A stretch of 51,099 bases of DNA from Gemmatimonadota bacterium. GTDB lineage: Bacteria; Latescibacterota; UBA2968. How positions within the stretch are numbered: the first letter of the stretch is position 1; every line of letters starts with the position of its first letter. The stretch lies in NCBI GenBank assembly GCA_009838845.1, contig VXRD01000129.1:1-51099 (forward strand), given 5' to 3'. A model generated the notes under the pieces. It saw only the letters and a program-made list of their open reading frames with translations. It searched no databases and had not been told where the DNA came from. The position numbers and the translations under genes are program-made. Below are positions 35,552 through 43,941 of this stretch, in pieces.

Positions 35552-35800
35552 ATGAATTGTTTTGAGTTGGATCAAGCACAGCAACGGTTCCCTGAACTCG
35601 TTGAGCGAGCCAGACGTGGCGAGGATGTCATTATTACGGAACGTAATCAACCCGTAGTCAAATTTGTGGCTGTTGAGCAGGATGCAACTGCACCAGCAGT
35701 TCCAACGAAGCGGCGACGGCGACCCGGAAGTGCCAAAGGGCTTGTTCATATTAGCGATGATTTCGATGAACCGCTTGAAGATTTCCGGGAATATATGTAA
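35552..35800 (+). CDS. Phd/YefM-type antitoxin
   Basis: This encodes 82 residues from MNCFELDQAQQRFPELVERARRG; GGAG nine nt before ATG 35552 favours it over ATG 35537. The N-terminal Phd/YefM fold is recognisable (AxxRFPELVERARRGEDVIITERNQPVVKFVAV), binding DNA as a dimer. The basic PTKRRRR linker and acidic C-terminus (FDEPLEDFREYM) would wrap the toxin. Its stop overlaps the toxin start (TAATG), giving translational coupling. Such antitoxins usually repress their own operon. A fragment of a second copy lies at 32055. Confidence 0.88.
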   Translation: MNCFELDQAQQRFPELVERARRGEDVIITERNQPVVKFVAVEQDATAPAVPTKRRRRPGSAKGLVHISDDFDEPLEDFREYM

Positions 35801-36186
35801 TGCGCCTTTTACTCGATACGCACAGTTTTTTATGGTATATAGAAGACGATGACAAGCTCAGCCAGAGAGCAGAGCAAATGATCTCTAATATAGATAATGA
35901 GGTGCTGCTGAGCATAGGAAGTCTGTGGGAGATAGCCATTAAGTATGGTATCGGTAAGTTGAGCCTGTCGCGTACCTTCAGCGAGTTCATCCCAGAGCAA
36001 CTTCTGATAAACCAAATAGATGTACTACCTATCTCATTACCTCATCTTGCGAGATATACCGAACTTCCATTTCATCACCGCGACCCGTTTGACCGCTTGA
36101 TCATTGCACAGGCTATGGTAGAAGACATACCAGTGGTTAGCAGAGACAAACCCTTTCAGGAGTATTCAATTGATGTGATATGGTAA
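35800..36186 (+). CDS. PIN-domain (VapC-type) ribonuclease toxin
   Basis: This encodes 128 residues. PIN-domain acidic residues are in place: Asp6 (LLLDTHSFLW), Glu44 (SLWEIAIKYGIGKL), Asp95/Asp98 (HRDPFDRLIIAQA) and Asp116 (VVSRDKPF). They coordinate Mg2+ for RNA cleavage. The TAATG overlap with the Phd-type antitoxin defines a complete type II toxin-antitoxin operon. It acts in the cytoplasm, inhibited by its antitoxin partner. Confidence 0.9.
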   Translation: MRLLLDTHSFLWYIEDDDKLSQRAEQMISNIDNEVLLSIGSLWEIAIKYGIGKLSLSRTFSEFIPEQLLINQIDVLPISLPHLARYTELPFHHRDPFDRLIIAQAMVEDIPVVSRDKPFQEYSIDVIW

Positions 36187-36253
36187 TCACCTCTTTCTCC
36201 TTTTTTTATTTTGGAAAATAATCAGCCCAATATTGTCATCTGCATAGTATTCT

Positions 36254-36284
36254 CAAAAAAACAGGGACGCACCTGGCGTCCCTG
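36254..36284 (-). terminator. Terminator for the leftward sulfatase gene
   Basis: CAGGGACGC (36262-36270) pairs with GCGTCCCTG (36276-36284). Read on the minus strand the hairpin is followed by seven T residues (complement of 36255-36261). It lies about 125 bp after the sulfatase stop. The rest of 36187-36408 shows nothing recognisable. Confidence 0.8.
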
Positions 36285-36408
36285 GGGTAGCAATAATCGA
36301 ACACACGTTAATTCCCTATACGGGCGACGGTTCGATGGGTCATGTTGATAAACAAATTGTCCTATATAAGCAGCAATGTCAAATTATTTTTGGGTATATA
36401 ATTATAAA

Positions 36409-37704
36409 TCACCCATGAGACCCTTTGACACCAATCGGCCAGTTGTAGGAGTCCGTGCGCGCATCCTTCATAAAGTTCTCAATTTCAGCGATCACATCCG
36501 GGTGATCTGCTGCGACATCGTTTTCCTCGCCAATATCCCTGTCCAGATCGTATAACTCAAGCGGTTCGTCGAGCAACAGGGGCGACGGATTGCGCACGGC
36601 CTTCCAATTCTTCCAGCGCACAGCCTGTTTGAAGCCCCCGCCAAAGCGCTCCCAGTACAAAAAGCGCTCTCCAATATCCTGTGACTCACCCAAAAGCGTC
36701 GGCAATATGCTCACGCCATCCATATTCTCCGGCGCATCTGTGCCGATCACGTCTGCAACCGAAGGCATAAAATCGGTATAATACCACACCTGATCGCTCA
36801 CAGTACCTGCCGGAATGCGCGCCGGCCAATGCACAATCATAGGCGTGCGCAAACCACCTTCGTACATCGTCCCTTTTTGCCCGCGCAAATCACCACAACT
36901 GCCAAACGGTTCCCACCGGCGTGCGGCCCCATGGTCAGAACCAAAAAACAAAAGCGTATTATCCTTTATCTCCAGCTCGCGCAATAAATCCGCAATCTGT
37001 CCAACCTGCGTATCAATTTTTGTAATCATCGCCGCATAAACTTTCTCATCATCCGTCCAGGGTTTATCGTCCCAGGCACTCGCATCGGGGATTTCATATC
37101 TCCCGTGCGGCAATGTCCACGGCAAGTACAAAAAAAACGGACCATCGCTATTGTTGCGAATAAAGTCACAGGCAAAGTCAAAAATCATGTCGTGAGAATA
37201 GTCGTTTTCCTGGCCATCCAGATTGCCTTTGAGAATAACCTTCTCTTCGTTGTGCCACAAATAAGGCGGATAATACGAATGCGCATTGCGCTGATTGAGA
37301 TAGCCAAACCATTCATCAAATCCCTTGCGGGTGGGAATACCCGTCGTATCGGGCTCACCCAACCCCCATTTGCCGGTTATCCCAGTGGTATATCCCGCCT
37401 CCTTGAGCATCTCGGCAACCGTAAAATCCTCCGGCTCGAGCGGCACCCGTTTCTGCTCTCCCACACCGCCCACAATGCCCATATTGTCGCGCACTCTCGT
37501 GTGCCCACTGTGCAAACCCGTCATCAAAACTGACCGAGATGGCGCGCAGATAGAAGACCCGGTATAACACTGCGTGAACCGCATAGATTCTGACGCAAGC
37601 TGATCCAATCGGGGTGTGGGAATAACCTTTTGCCCATAACAACCCAGATCGCCATAGCCAATATCATCGCAGAGGATGAAGATAATGTTGGGCAATGACA
37701 TCAT
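36409..37704 (-). CDS. Type I formylglycine-dependent sulfatase
   Basis: This encodes 431 residues. FILCDDIGYGDLGCYG provides metal ligands Asp13/Asp14. The FGly signature is intact: CAPSR (Cys53-Arg57) followed by LMTGLHSGHTRVRDN. GITGKWGLG, LPWTLPHGRYEIP and LLFFGSDHGA complete the arylsulfatase A-like active site. Cys53 would need a formylglycine-generating enzyme, not in this window. No signal peptide is visible, unusual for a polysaccharide sulfatase, so it may desulfate small substrates in the cytoplasm. No good ribosome-binding site precedes the ATG. Confidence 0.92.
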   Translation of the reverse strand: MMSLPNIIFILCDDIGYGDLGCYGQKVIPTPRLDQLASESMRFTQCYTGSSICAPSRSVLMTGLHSGHTRVRDNMGIVGGVGEQKRVPLEPEDFTVAEMLKEAGYTTGITGKWGLGEPDTTGIPTRKGFDEWFGYLNQRNAHSYYPPYLWHNEEKVILKGNLDGQENDYSHDMIFDFACDFIRNNSDGPFFLYLPWTLPHGRYEIPDASAWDDKPWTDDEKVYAAMITKIDTQVGQIADLLRELEIKDNTLLFFGSDHGAARRWEPFGSCGDLRGQKGTMYEGGLRTPMIVHWPARIPAGTVSDQVWYYTDFMPSVADVIGTDAPENMDGVSILPTLLGESQDIGERFLYWERFGGGFKQAVRWKNWKAVRNPSPLLLDEPLELYDLDRDIGEENDVAADHPDVIAEIENFMKDARTDSYNWPIGVKGSHG

Positions 37705-37722
37705 GTGATATTTCCCGATGAC

Positions 37723-39633
37723 TTACTCTTTCACCAACGCCAATTTTTGAGCGTAAACAGCCCGATCCTTTAACAGGCGAACAGCCTCCTGAAACTGCTT
37801 ATCACCCTTCAGCGTCGCTAAAATTTTGCCATTAGTGCCCCACACGCGATTGGCCAATGCCCGTTCAATCTCCAGCCGGATATACGGCCTGGCCTTGTCA
37901 TAATCGGCTTCGCGCTCGCGCTCTGCAGCCTGTGACAATTGAGTGAGTGAGGTTATAGTATCGTCTGTAAATACATCGTTCTCTATCAGTGCTTCTTTGA
38001 TCTCCTGTACCTTAATCTCCGTATCCGTTTGATATGAAAAACCACCGGAATTAGTTGAATCTGCCATGAAAGTCCAGAATTGATCGACAATATCTTCAGG
38101 CAATGTGTAGTCTTCAAATCGACTGGGGAACGCTTGCGTCGTTGCAAAATCAACCGCAAAATCAAAAATCAGGCCTGCGCGCAATAACGCCAGCACCAGC
38201 CGCGGCCTGCGCTCTTGTTGCACCACCACATCGGGTTTAATCCCACCGCCACCATAAACCTTGCGCTTATTCACGCGCGTTGTAAATACCTTTTCAGGAT
38301 CGATATCTTCGGGTCCGTTATGCTCGCTGGAAGCCAAACCCAACAACCCTTCCAATCGCATTCCAAGGACCTCTTCGGCCAGGTCCTTTTCCAGACCAAA
38401 TCTTTCCTCGAGTTCTATAATAACATCGTCTCGCCGTTCAGCCTGACCAATAATGCCAAAGAGTTCATAGGCCGAGACCTTGGTTGAAGTTCCCACTGTA
38501 ATCTCAATGGGACCGCCGCGATATCGGCGTTTTTCAGCATTGTGAATACTGCGCCCGCTCGGCGTATAATAGGCTGCTGTCGTCAACTTCAAAGCTTTAT
38601 CGCCATCACGTCCCAATGGACGCACGGTTTGTACAGAGCCTTTCCCAAATGTTTGTGTGCCCACAATCAAACCCCGATCCCAATCCTGAATTGCCCCTGC
38701 GACAATTTCTGATGCACTGGCACTGCGCTCGTCAACCAGGATCACAAGTGGAATATCGGCGGGTAATATGGGGTCGTACCGCGTCTTGTGACTGCGACTC
38801 TGTTCTGCAAGGCGACCTCTGGTTGACACCACCAGATGATTGGATGATAAAAACTTATCGACCACATCAACCGCTGCGTTGAGCAAACCGCCCGGATTGC
38901 CGCGCAGGTCCAGGATAATCCCCGTAGCACCATTATTGAGCGATTTGATCAGTGCCCGTTGCAACTCCCTACCCGTGCGTTCAGTAAATCGAGAAGAACT
39001 GAGCCAGGACATGGAAATATACCCGATATCGGGATCGACTTCGCCCGGAATTTGGACACTTGAAATGTCAATGCGCGCCCGAATAATTGGCTGATCAAAT
39101 GGTTTCTCCAGGCCTGGTCGTTCAATCTTAATCGTCACGCCAGCACCTGGATCACCTCGCAAGGTACCGACAATTTCGCGCAGATCCTTGTCAAAAGTCG
39201 GATCTCCGTCAATGGCGATGATGCGATCTCCTACAACGAGCTTCGAGGTGTCCGCAGGCGTGCCTTCAATAACATTCATCACAACTGGAGGGCCTTCTTC
39301 CTTCCCCCGCTTGCTGATCATAATCCCCAGCCCACCAAATTTGCCCTGCGTTTCAATCTGGAGTTGTTTGAGGTCTCTGCTATCAAAAAAGGTGGTATAG
39401 GGATCCAGATCCCACAACATGCCGGAAATGGCAGCCTTGCTCAAATCCTCTGCCTTTAGCTCATCGACATACTCGTTGAAGAGCAACTGGTAGGCTTCGT
39501 TAATCGCCTCAAAGCCGCGCCCCAATTGTTCATAAGTATCTTCGCCGGTCACCAACCGGGAATCAAGCACAAGATAAACACACAAAACACCAATTAAAGT
39601 TGTAAAAATGGCGAATCTTCTTCGGACAAACAT
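37723..39633 (-). CDS. ctpA: C-terminal processing peptidase (S41, CtpA/Prc)
   Basis: This encodes 636 residues from MFVRRRFAIF; GGAGG six nt before ATG 39633 selects it over a start 21 codons upstream. An N-terminal TM anchor (FAIFTTLIGVLCVYLVL) is followed by DLDPYTTFFD, a PDZ domain (GGLGIMISKRG...GTPADTSKLVVGDRIIAIDG), and the serine protease core: LDLRGNPGGLL, DERSASASEIVAGAIQD (nucleophile Ser) and GTQTFGKGSVQT (catalytic Lys), then TTAAYYTPSGRSIH. The C-terminal 250 residues are an extra helical region. It is a periplasmic protease that trims or degrades envelope proteins. The next gene, sulfatase, begins 18 bp away on the same strand. Confidence 0.92.
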   Translation of the reverse strand: MFVRRRFAIFTTLIGVLCVYLVLDSRLVTGEDTYEQLGRGFEAINEAYQLLFNEYVDELKAEDLSKAAISGMLWDLDPYTTFFDSRDLKQLQIETQGKFGGLGIMISKRGKEEGPPVVMNVIEGTPADTSKLVVGDRIIAIDGDPTFDKDLREIVGTLRGDPGAGVTIKIERPGLEKPFDQPIIRARIDISSVQIPGEVDPDIGYISMSWLSSSRFTERTGRELQRALIKSLNNGATGIILDLRGNPGGLLNAAVDVVDKFLSSNHLVVSTRGRLAEQSRSHKTRYDPILPADIPLVILVDERSASASEIVAGAIQDWDRGLIVGTQTFGKGSVQTVRPLGRDGDKALKLTTAAYYTPSGRSIHNAEKRRYRGGPIEITVGTSTKVSAYELFGIIGQAERRDDVIIELEERFGLEKDLAEEVLGMRLEGLLGLASSEHNGPEDIDPEKVFTTRVNKRKVYGGGGIKPDVVVQQERRPRLVLALLRAGLIFDFAVDFATTQAFPSRFEDYTLPEDIVDQFWTFMADSTNSGGFSYQTDTEIKVQEIKEALIENDVFTDDTITSLTQLSQAAEREREADYDKARPYIRLEIERALANRVWGTNGKILATLKGDKQFQEAVRLLKDRAVYAQKLALVKE

Positions 39634-39648
39634 GGGGCGCCTCCAGGC

Positions 39649-39673
39649 GGTGTACAACTGCATCAGCAGTTCA
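39649..39673. repeat. Palindromic repeat, AACTGC/GCAGTT type
   Basis: AACTGC (39656-39661), ATCA, GCAGTT (39666-39671), preceded by GTGTAC. Nearly the same sequence, GTGTACAACTGCGCCAGCAG followed by TTC, occurs at 44665-44687. It lies just upstream of the ctpA start and belongs to the palindrome family clustered near parS. Confidence 0.6.
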
Positions 39674-39713
39674 TTTTTGATAAACGGCAAATTCACATGA
39701 AATCATATCGCGA

Positions 39714-40343
39714 TTATTTCGTCCCCGACATTCGATCGACAACCACCTTTTTAACATCATCAAACACATCGCTTATGGGCTGAGAGCCATCAACTTTGAA
39801 AATGCGATCGGGTTCCGATTTATATCCCGCGGCAAAACCCTGTCGAACCCTTTGAAAAAATGCTTCATCTTCCTTCTCAATGCGATCTGCCCCGATTCCC
39901 CAACCGCGTTTTCGCGCAGTCTGTAAATCGACATCTAACCAGATCGTGATATCTGGCATCAAACCACCCGTGGCCACATTTTGAATCATTCTCAGGTCAT
40001 TGAGATTCAAACCGCGACCATAGCCCTGATAAGCCAGTGTAGAATCGACATACCGATCCGAAATCACCACTTTGTCTGCATCCAGCGATGGTCGAATCAC
40101 TTCGTTGACATGCTGTGCGCGATCTGCTGCAAATAAAAACATCTCGGCAGTTGCATCAATCTCGCCTTGTGGTTTCCAGTCGAGTACCAGGTGGCGAATC
40201 TCTCCACCAAGTTGTGTGCTGCCCGGCTCATAAGTAAACACAACTTCGTGATCGCTACTCCGCAGATGATCAACCAGCAATCTGGCCAGGGTACTCGTCC
40301 CGCTTTTATCAATGCCTTCAAATGAAATAAAAAAACCAGACAT
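39714..40343 (-). CDS. tmk: Thymidylate kinase with altered P-loop
   Basis: This encodes 209 residues. dTMP kinase features: FFISFEGIDKSGTSTLARLL at the P-loop, EPGSTQLGGEIR, MFLFAADRAQH, ISDRYVDSTLAYQGYGRGL (DRY and base-recognition region) and a LID with ARKRGWGIGADRIE. The product phosphorylates dTMP to dTDP. The Walker A sequence, normally GxDGxGKST/T, reads GIDKSGTST: the conserved Lys codon is ACG (Thr), one base from AAG. The upstream GIDK lysine might partly compensate. The rest of the protein is intact. Either the enzyme tolerates this, the site has shifted, or there is a sequencing error. It lies 80 bp from ctpA on the same strand. Confidence 0.88.
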   Translation of the reverse strand: MSGFFISFEGIDKSGTSTLARLLVDHLRSSDHEVVFTYEPGSTQLGGEIRHLVLDWKPQGEIDATAEMFLFAADRAQHVNEVIRPSLDADKVVISDRYVDSTLAYQGYGRGLNLNDLRMIQNVATGGLMPDITIWLDVDLQTARKRGWGIGADRIEKEDEAFFQRVRQGFAAGYKSEPDRIFKVDGSQPISDVFDDVKKVVVDRMSGTK

Positions 40344-40426
40344 TTGTTCCCAGTTTTTCTACAAAGAAAAAAAGAACCCGGCAATATGCCCCCGGGTTTT
40401 ATCATCCAGCATTGGACAATCGGTCC

Positions 40427-41041
40427 CTATGATTTTGTCAGCTTTCGAAAGTGAATTACCCGCTCCATCGCAGTAAAATTTCCCAACAGAGCAATTGCCC
40501 AGACCACAACGATCAGACCAATATCCCCAATCAAAGGAACGATCACCCCGCCAGCGCCAATGGCAATAACGCGCTCGGGCCGCTGCATAAATCCAACCTT
40601 GCACTCCGCCCCAAGCCCCTCAATGCGCGCGCGCACATAACTCACCATCAAAGATCCTGCCAGTGCAAAAAAGACCGCCGCGCTTGTCCAGAGATCATCC
40701 GCCCGTATAAAACTGATCGCAATGCCAAACCAGATGAAAATTTCGGAATATCGGTCAACAGTGGAATCGAGAAGCGCACCAAATTTGGACTCTGTCTTGC
40801 CCTTGCGCGCCACCTGCCCGTCGAGAAAATCAAAAACACCCGCGACAAGCACCGTCAACCCCGCCCACATATACAATAATGGTGCCGAAGTAGGCGAGGC
40901 AAAGCCGAAGAGCACTGCGGCACCTATATTGAAAACAAACCCGATCATGGTCAACAAATCGGGCGTAAAGCGCTTTTCTACGAGAAATTCTGTAGATGGT
41001 CCCAAAATTTCGGCGACATCATCTTTAACTTTTTCAATCAC
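40427..41041 (-). CDS. CDP-alcohol phosphatidyltransferase family protein
   Basis: This encodes 204 residues from a GTG start reading MIEKVKDDVAEILGPS. A TTG at 41128 would add 29 residues that do not look like protein, so this start is tentative. The diagnostic motif DGx2ARx8Gx3Dx3D is complete: FLDGQVARKGKTESKFG then ALLDSTVDR. About five to six TM segments are visible (LTMIGFVFNIGAAVLFGFA, LLYMWAGLTVLVAGVFDFL, IGAGGVIVPLIGDIGLIVV). It would transfer a phosphoalcohol from a CDP-activated lipid or alcohol at the inner membrane; phosphatidylglycerol-phosphate or inositol-phosphate synthase are both possible. Upstream lies the DnaA-box cluster. Confidence 0.8.
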   Translation of the reverse strand: MIEKVKDDVAEILGPSTEFLVEKRFTPDLLTMIGFVFNIGAAVLFGFASPTSAPLLYMWAGLTVLVAGVFDFLDGQVARKGKTESKFGALLDSTVDRYSEIFIWFGIAISFIRADDLWTSAAVFFALAGSLMVSYVRARIEGLGAECKVGFMQRPERVIAIGAGGVIVPLIGDIGLIVVVWAIALLGNFTAMERVIHFRKLTKS

Positions 41042-41184
41042 TGTAAACCCACAGAGAGTGAAGTTTTTGGTTGAATTTTCTAATGTTAGAACAAATCCAA
41101 ATATAGGCCAATTCTGTAGGTGTTGCAAGCGAAATATCCCTTCAAAACAGGTGAAAAAACAGCCTGAACAGCCTGCATTTCAGT

Positions 41185-41311
41185 GGTGGAAAACCCGAGA
41201 GATAATGTGGAAAAGTATGTGGATAACTTTGGGCAAGTCGCATAAATTTAGTACTTTTATTCAATAAAATCAACTACTTAAATTGTTGATAATATTATCC
41301 ACTTTTCCACA
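41185..41311. other. Candidate replication origin (oriC): DnaA-box cluster with AT-rich core
   Basis: There is one perfect DnaA box TGTGGATAA (41218-41226, complement of TTATCCACA). Two TTTTCCACA-type boxes lie at 41206-41214 (complement) and 41303-41311, and TTATCCACT lies at 41295-41303. Weaker one-mismatch boxes lie at 41185-41193 and 41284-41292. Left boxes point one way and the two right boxes the other, bracketing a strongly AT-rich stretch 41241-41298 that could be the unwinding element. It occupies the gap between the CDP-alcohol transferase and the cyclophilin genes. No such boxes are seen upstream of dnaA. Confidence 0.7.
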
Positions 41312-41354
41312 TTCAATGCGACACCCCTTTGAGTGTCCATATCTTCTCATCTAT

Positions 41355-42038
41355 CTATCGAAACACATCTATGCGCTTGATCACCACGGGTTTTAGAGGT
41401 CGATCCCCCGGCGCAGTTTCGACCATTGCAATATTGTTAACCACATCCATTCCCTTTGTCACTTCTCCAAAAGCAGTATATTGATTGTCCAAATTGGGCG
41501 AAGACCCATGCATAATAAAAAATTGTGACCCGGCACCAGCCGACACATCCGAAACGCGAGCCATGGAAAGAATTCCCGGTACATGGTTTGTATCATTAAA
41601 TTCATGAGGGATATGCACGAGCGGTCCCCCCATCCCATCATCAGACGGATCATCGTCCTTTGAATTGGGATCGCCCCCTTGAATCATGAAATTTCTAATT
41701 ACGCGATGAAACTTGGTATTATCGTAAAACCCGCTTTCTGCTCTGGTGATAAAAGCCAAACAATGAACAGGTGCTTTTTCGGGATGGAACTTCAATTCGA
41801 TATCGCCCATATTTGTCGCGATACGCGCCGTCACACCCCGAATCTGATTTACCAGAAATAGCATTCGGCCGCCGATCTCACCGGCTCGCTTAATCTGGTT
41901 TTGCGCCTTGCTCAAGGAGCTTTTCAACGACCGATTCTCATTGTTCAACTTCTCATTGGCTTGTTTTAAATCTTCCATTCCGCTACCTCCACAGCTCGCT
42001 ATCGAGAGACATAATCCCAAAAAAACAAATCGTTTCAT
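41355..42038 (-). CDS. Cyclophilin-type peptidyl-prolyl isomerase, predicted lipoprotein
   Basis: This encodes 227 residues from MKRFVFLGLCLS; AGGAG eight nt upstream fits this ATG better than one two codons earlier. The lipobox IASC directs lipid attachment at the Cys, then a short coiled coil (LKQANEKLNNENRSLKSSLSKAQNQI) precedes the cyclophilin domain. Active-site motifs are FHRVIRNFMIQGGDP, GSQFFIM and FGEVTKGMDVVNNI. It would catalyse prolyl cis-trans isomerisation in the periplasm while anchored to a membrane. The DnaA-box cluster lies immediately downstream. Confidence 0.92.
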   Translation of the reverse strand: MKRFVFLGLCLSIASCGGSGMEDLKQANEKLNNENRSLKSSLSKAQNQIKRAGEIGGRMLFLVNQIRGVTARIATNMGDIELKFHPEKAPVHCLAFITRAESGFYDNTKFHRVIRNFMIQGGDPNSKDDDPSDDGMGGPLVHIPHEFNDTNHVPGILSMARVSDVSAGAGSQFFIMHGSSPNLDNQYTAFGEVTKGMDVVNNIAMVETAPGDRPLKPVVIKRIDVFR

Positions 42039-42230
42039 AGACATTTCTCCTTACAAAAATAATACCCCCCAAATCTCCCTTGACAGTGGTTCTTCTCCAC
42101 GCTTTATTGTTCGCGCTATGATGATACAGGCGCAACACAACGCCGGTCAATCTCATTGCGCCTATCGCGGGGCTGAAACACCGCCGCGCAGAACAACATA
42201 AACCTCCACATTCCCAAGGACAACATCATT

Positions 42231-43091
42231 ATGCGACTCGTTACATTTACGCACCGGGGACAGTGTCGGCTCGGTGCCCGATCAGGCGATTCAATCATTG
42301 ACCTCAGTGCTGCCGATCCCTCAATTCCATCCACCATGAAAGAATTTCTCGAAGCGGGCGATAATGCCATTTCCAGGGCTCAAGCAGCGATTGATAGAGG
42401 AACGCATGCTATTTCAGCAAACGATGTCACCATTCAGGCGCCCATCGACAATCCAGAAAAAATCATTTGCATAGGTCTCAACTACGCCGATCATGCCGCC
42501 GAGAGCAGTATGCCCATTCCCGACGAACCCATTGTCTTTTCCAAATATGCATCATCCATCATCGGCCCCGATGAGAATATCGTGGCTCCCAGCGCGAGTT
42601 CCCAGGTTGACTACGAAGTCGAGCTTGTCGTCGTTATTGGCAAACGCGGTCGCAACATCTCGGAAGAAAATGCCCTCGACCACGTTGCAGGCTACATGGT
42701 TGGACACGACGTGAGTGCTCGTGATTACCAACTCGAAAAGCCAGGTGCACAATGGATGATGGGCAAGACCTTTGACACATTTGCTCCAATAGGACCTGAC
42801 CTGGTCACAACCGCCGATGTGCCCGATCCTCATAACCTGGGCATTCGTTGCATTCTCAATGGCGAAACAGTACAGGAGTCCAATACTTCTCAACTGATTT
42901 TCGGCGTACCCAAACTCATTGCTTATCTCGCACATGTATTCACGCTTACCCCCGGAGATTTGATTTTTACCGGCACACCACACGGTGTGGGTATGGGACG
43001 TGAGCCACAACTCTGGCTCAAACACGGCGATCATGTAATATGTGAAATTGATGGGTTAGGGCGGCTCGAAAATCCAGTTATTTCAGATTGA
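42231..43091 (+). CDS. Fumarylacetoacetate hydrolase (FAH) family protein
   Basis: This encodes 286 residues. A small N-terminal domain (LVTFTHRGQCRLGARSGDSIIDL) precedes the FAH core: KIICIGLNYADHAAE, EPIVFSKYASSIIGP, VDYEVELVVVIGKRGRNI (metal Glu/Glu), VAGYMVGHDVSARD (metal Asp), GKTFDTFAPIGPDLV and PGDLIFTGTPHGVG. The family includes 2-keto-3-deoxy-acid dehydratases/hydrolases, ureidoglycolate lyase-like enzymes and acylpyruvases, so it could act downstream of the acid-sugar enzymes at 28-30 kb, though it is a separate transcript. AAGGAC lies 11 nt before the ATG. The preceding 190 bp show nothing recognisable. Confidence 0.9.
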   Translation: MRLVTFTHRGQCRLGARSGDSIIDLSAADPSIPSTMKEFLEAGDNAISRAQAAIDRGTHAISANDVTIQAPIDNPEKIICIGLNYADHAAESSMPIPDEPIVFSKYASSIIGPDENIVAPSASSQVDYEVELVVVIGKRGRNISEENALDHVAGYMVGHDVSARDYQLEKPGAQWMMGKTFDTFAPIGPDLVTTADVPDPHNLGIRCILNGETVQESNTSQLIFGVPKLIAYLAHVFTLTPGDLIFTGTPHGVGMGREPQLWLKHGDHVICEIDGLGRLENPVISD

Positions 43092-43147
43092 GATCTCCCA
43101 AAGTCAATGGGAGGACTCTTGGAGGGACTTGGCGTTTGGGAGGAATA

Positions 43148-43498
43148 TTAAACGGAAGGCAAACGGCTCCGCAATTCTGCCAATTCGCGTTCGAGATGAT
43201 CCAATCTGAGTGAAACTTCACGCTCGTGCAAGAACCGATCAGCGGTACCCATACTATCGTGTATGATCGAAAGCCTGCGCTTGAGCTGTTCGCAGATGTG
43301 GCCGACTTCAGATATATCGGCCTCGACCTGAGTCTGGCGTGTGCTTATTTTGCGAATCTCATCCTGTACATTCTGAATATCAGATCGAATATCGACAAAC
43401 TGCTTGACGACCATTTGAGCGAATTTTTCTTGCGAAGACTCAATAGCATCGCGAACGGCTTCTCGAATAAGGTCGAGTTCGCCACCATCAAGGGCCAT
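43148..43498 (-). CDS. Hypothetical coiled-coil protein
   Basis: This encodes 116 residues, nearly all predicted helix with heptads: REAVRDAIESSQEKFAQMV, DIQNVQDEIRKISTRQTQVE, EQLKRRLSIIHDSM and SLRLDHLERELAELRSRL. No TM or signal segment. AGGA lies about nine nt before the ATG. I do not recognise a family; it may be a small structural or scaffold protein. It is convergent with the FAH gene, 56 bp apart. Confidence 0.65.
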   Translation of the reverse strand: MALDGGELDLIREAVRDAIESSQEKFAQMVVKQFVDIRSDIQNVQDEIRKISTRQTQVEADISEVGHICEQLKRRLSIIHDSMGTADRFLHEREVSLRLDHLERELAELRSRLPSV

Positions 43499-43941
43499 GG
43501 GCGAATTCCTGAAAAAGGCAGACGGAGTCCGAAAAATAGCAATACTTAAACGAAAAAAAGGAGGAGAAGGTGGGGAAATGGGGAGGATAAGCCTGACGAT
43601 CTGGGGAGAAAGGGGAATCAGAGCAAGATCGGTTTACCCTCCCCACCCAATAAAGAGAGACTTGAATCCAGGAGAAATAGAATGTAACTGAATCTCGTTT
43701 CTCTTTATTTTTCAGGACGTTAAGTCCTTAATACACACAAACAAGTGTGTGTGTATTGCGTTCTGTGTGGGGAGTTCCAGAATGCAATTGCCTAAATATA
43801 CACTCTCAAGTTTGTGTTGTCAAGAGTAAATATATTCATTTAACCTATCTGTTTCTCAAGGATTTAGCTTGCCACACGGCACTTTTCAATTCATATTAGG
43901 GCATCAAATTTTTGAACGCGACTGACCATTGGGAGAGGTGT
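43499..43941. other. Intergenic region with hairpins upstream of XRE regulator
   Basis: These 443 bp separate divergent genes. AATACACACA (43730-43739) pairs perfectly over 10 bp with TGTGTGTATT (43748-43757). Just before it AGGAC (43714-43718) pairs with GTCCT (43724-43728). Both lie about 190-230 bp before the XRE start and could be operators or an mRNA hairpin. No gene is supported here. Confidence 0.5.
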
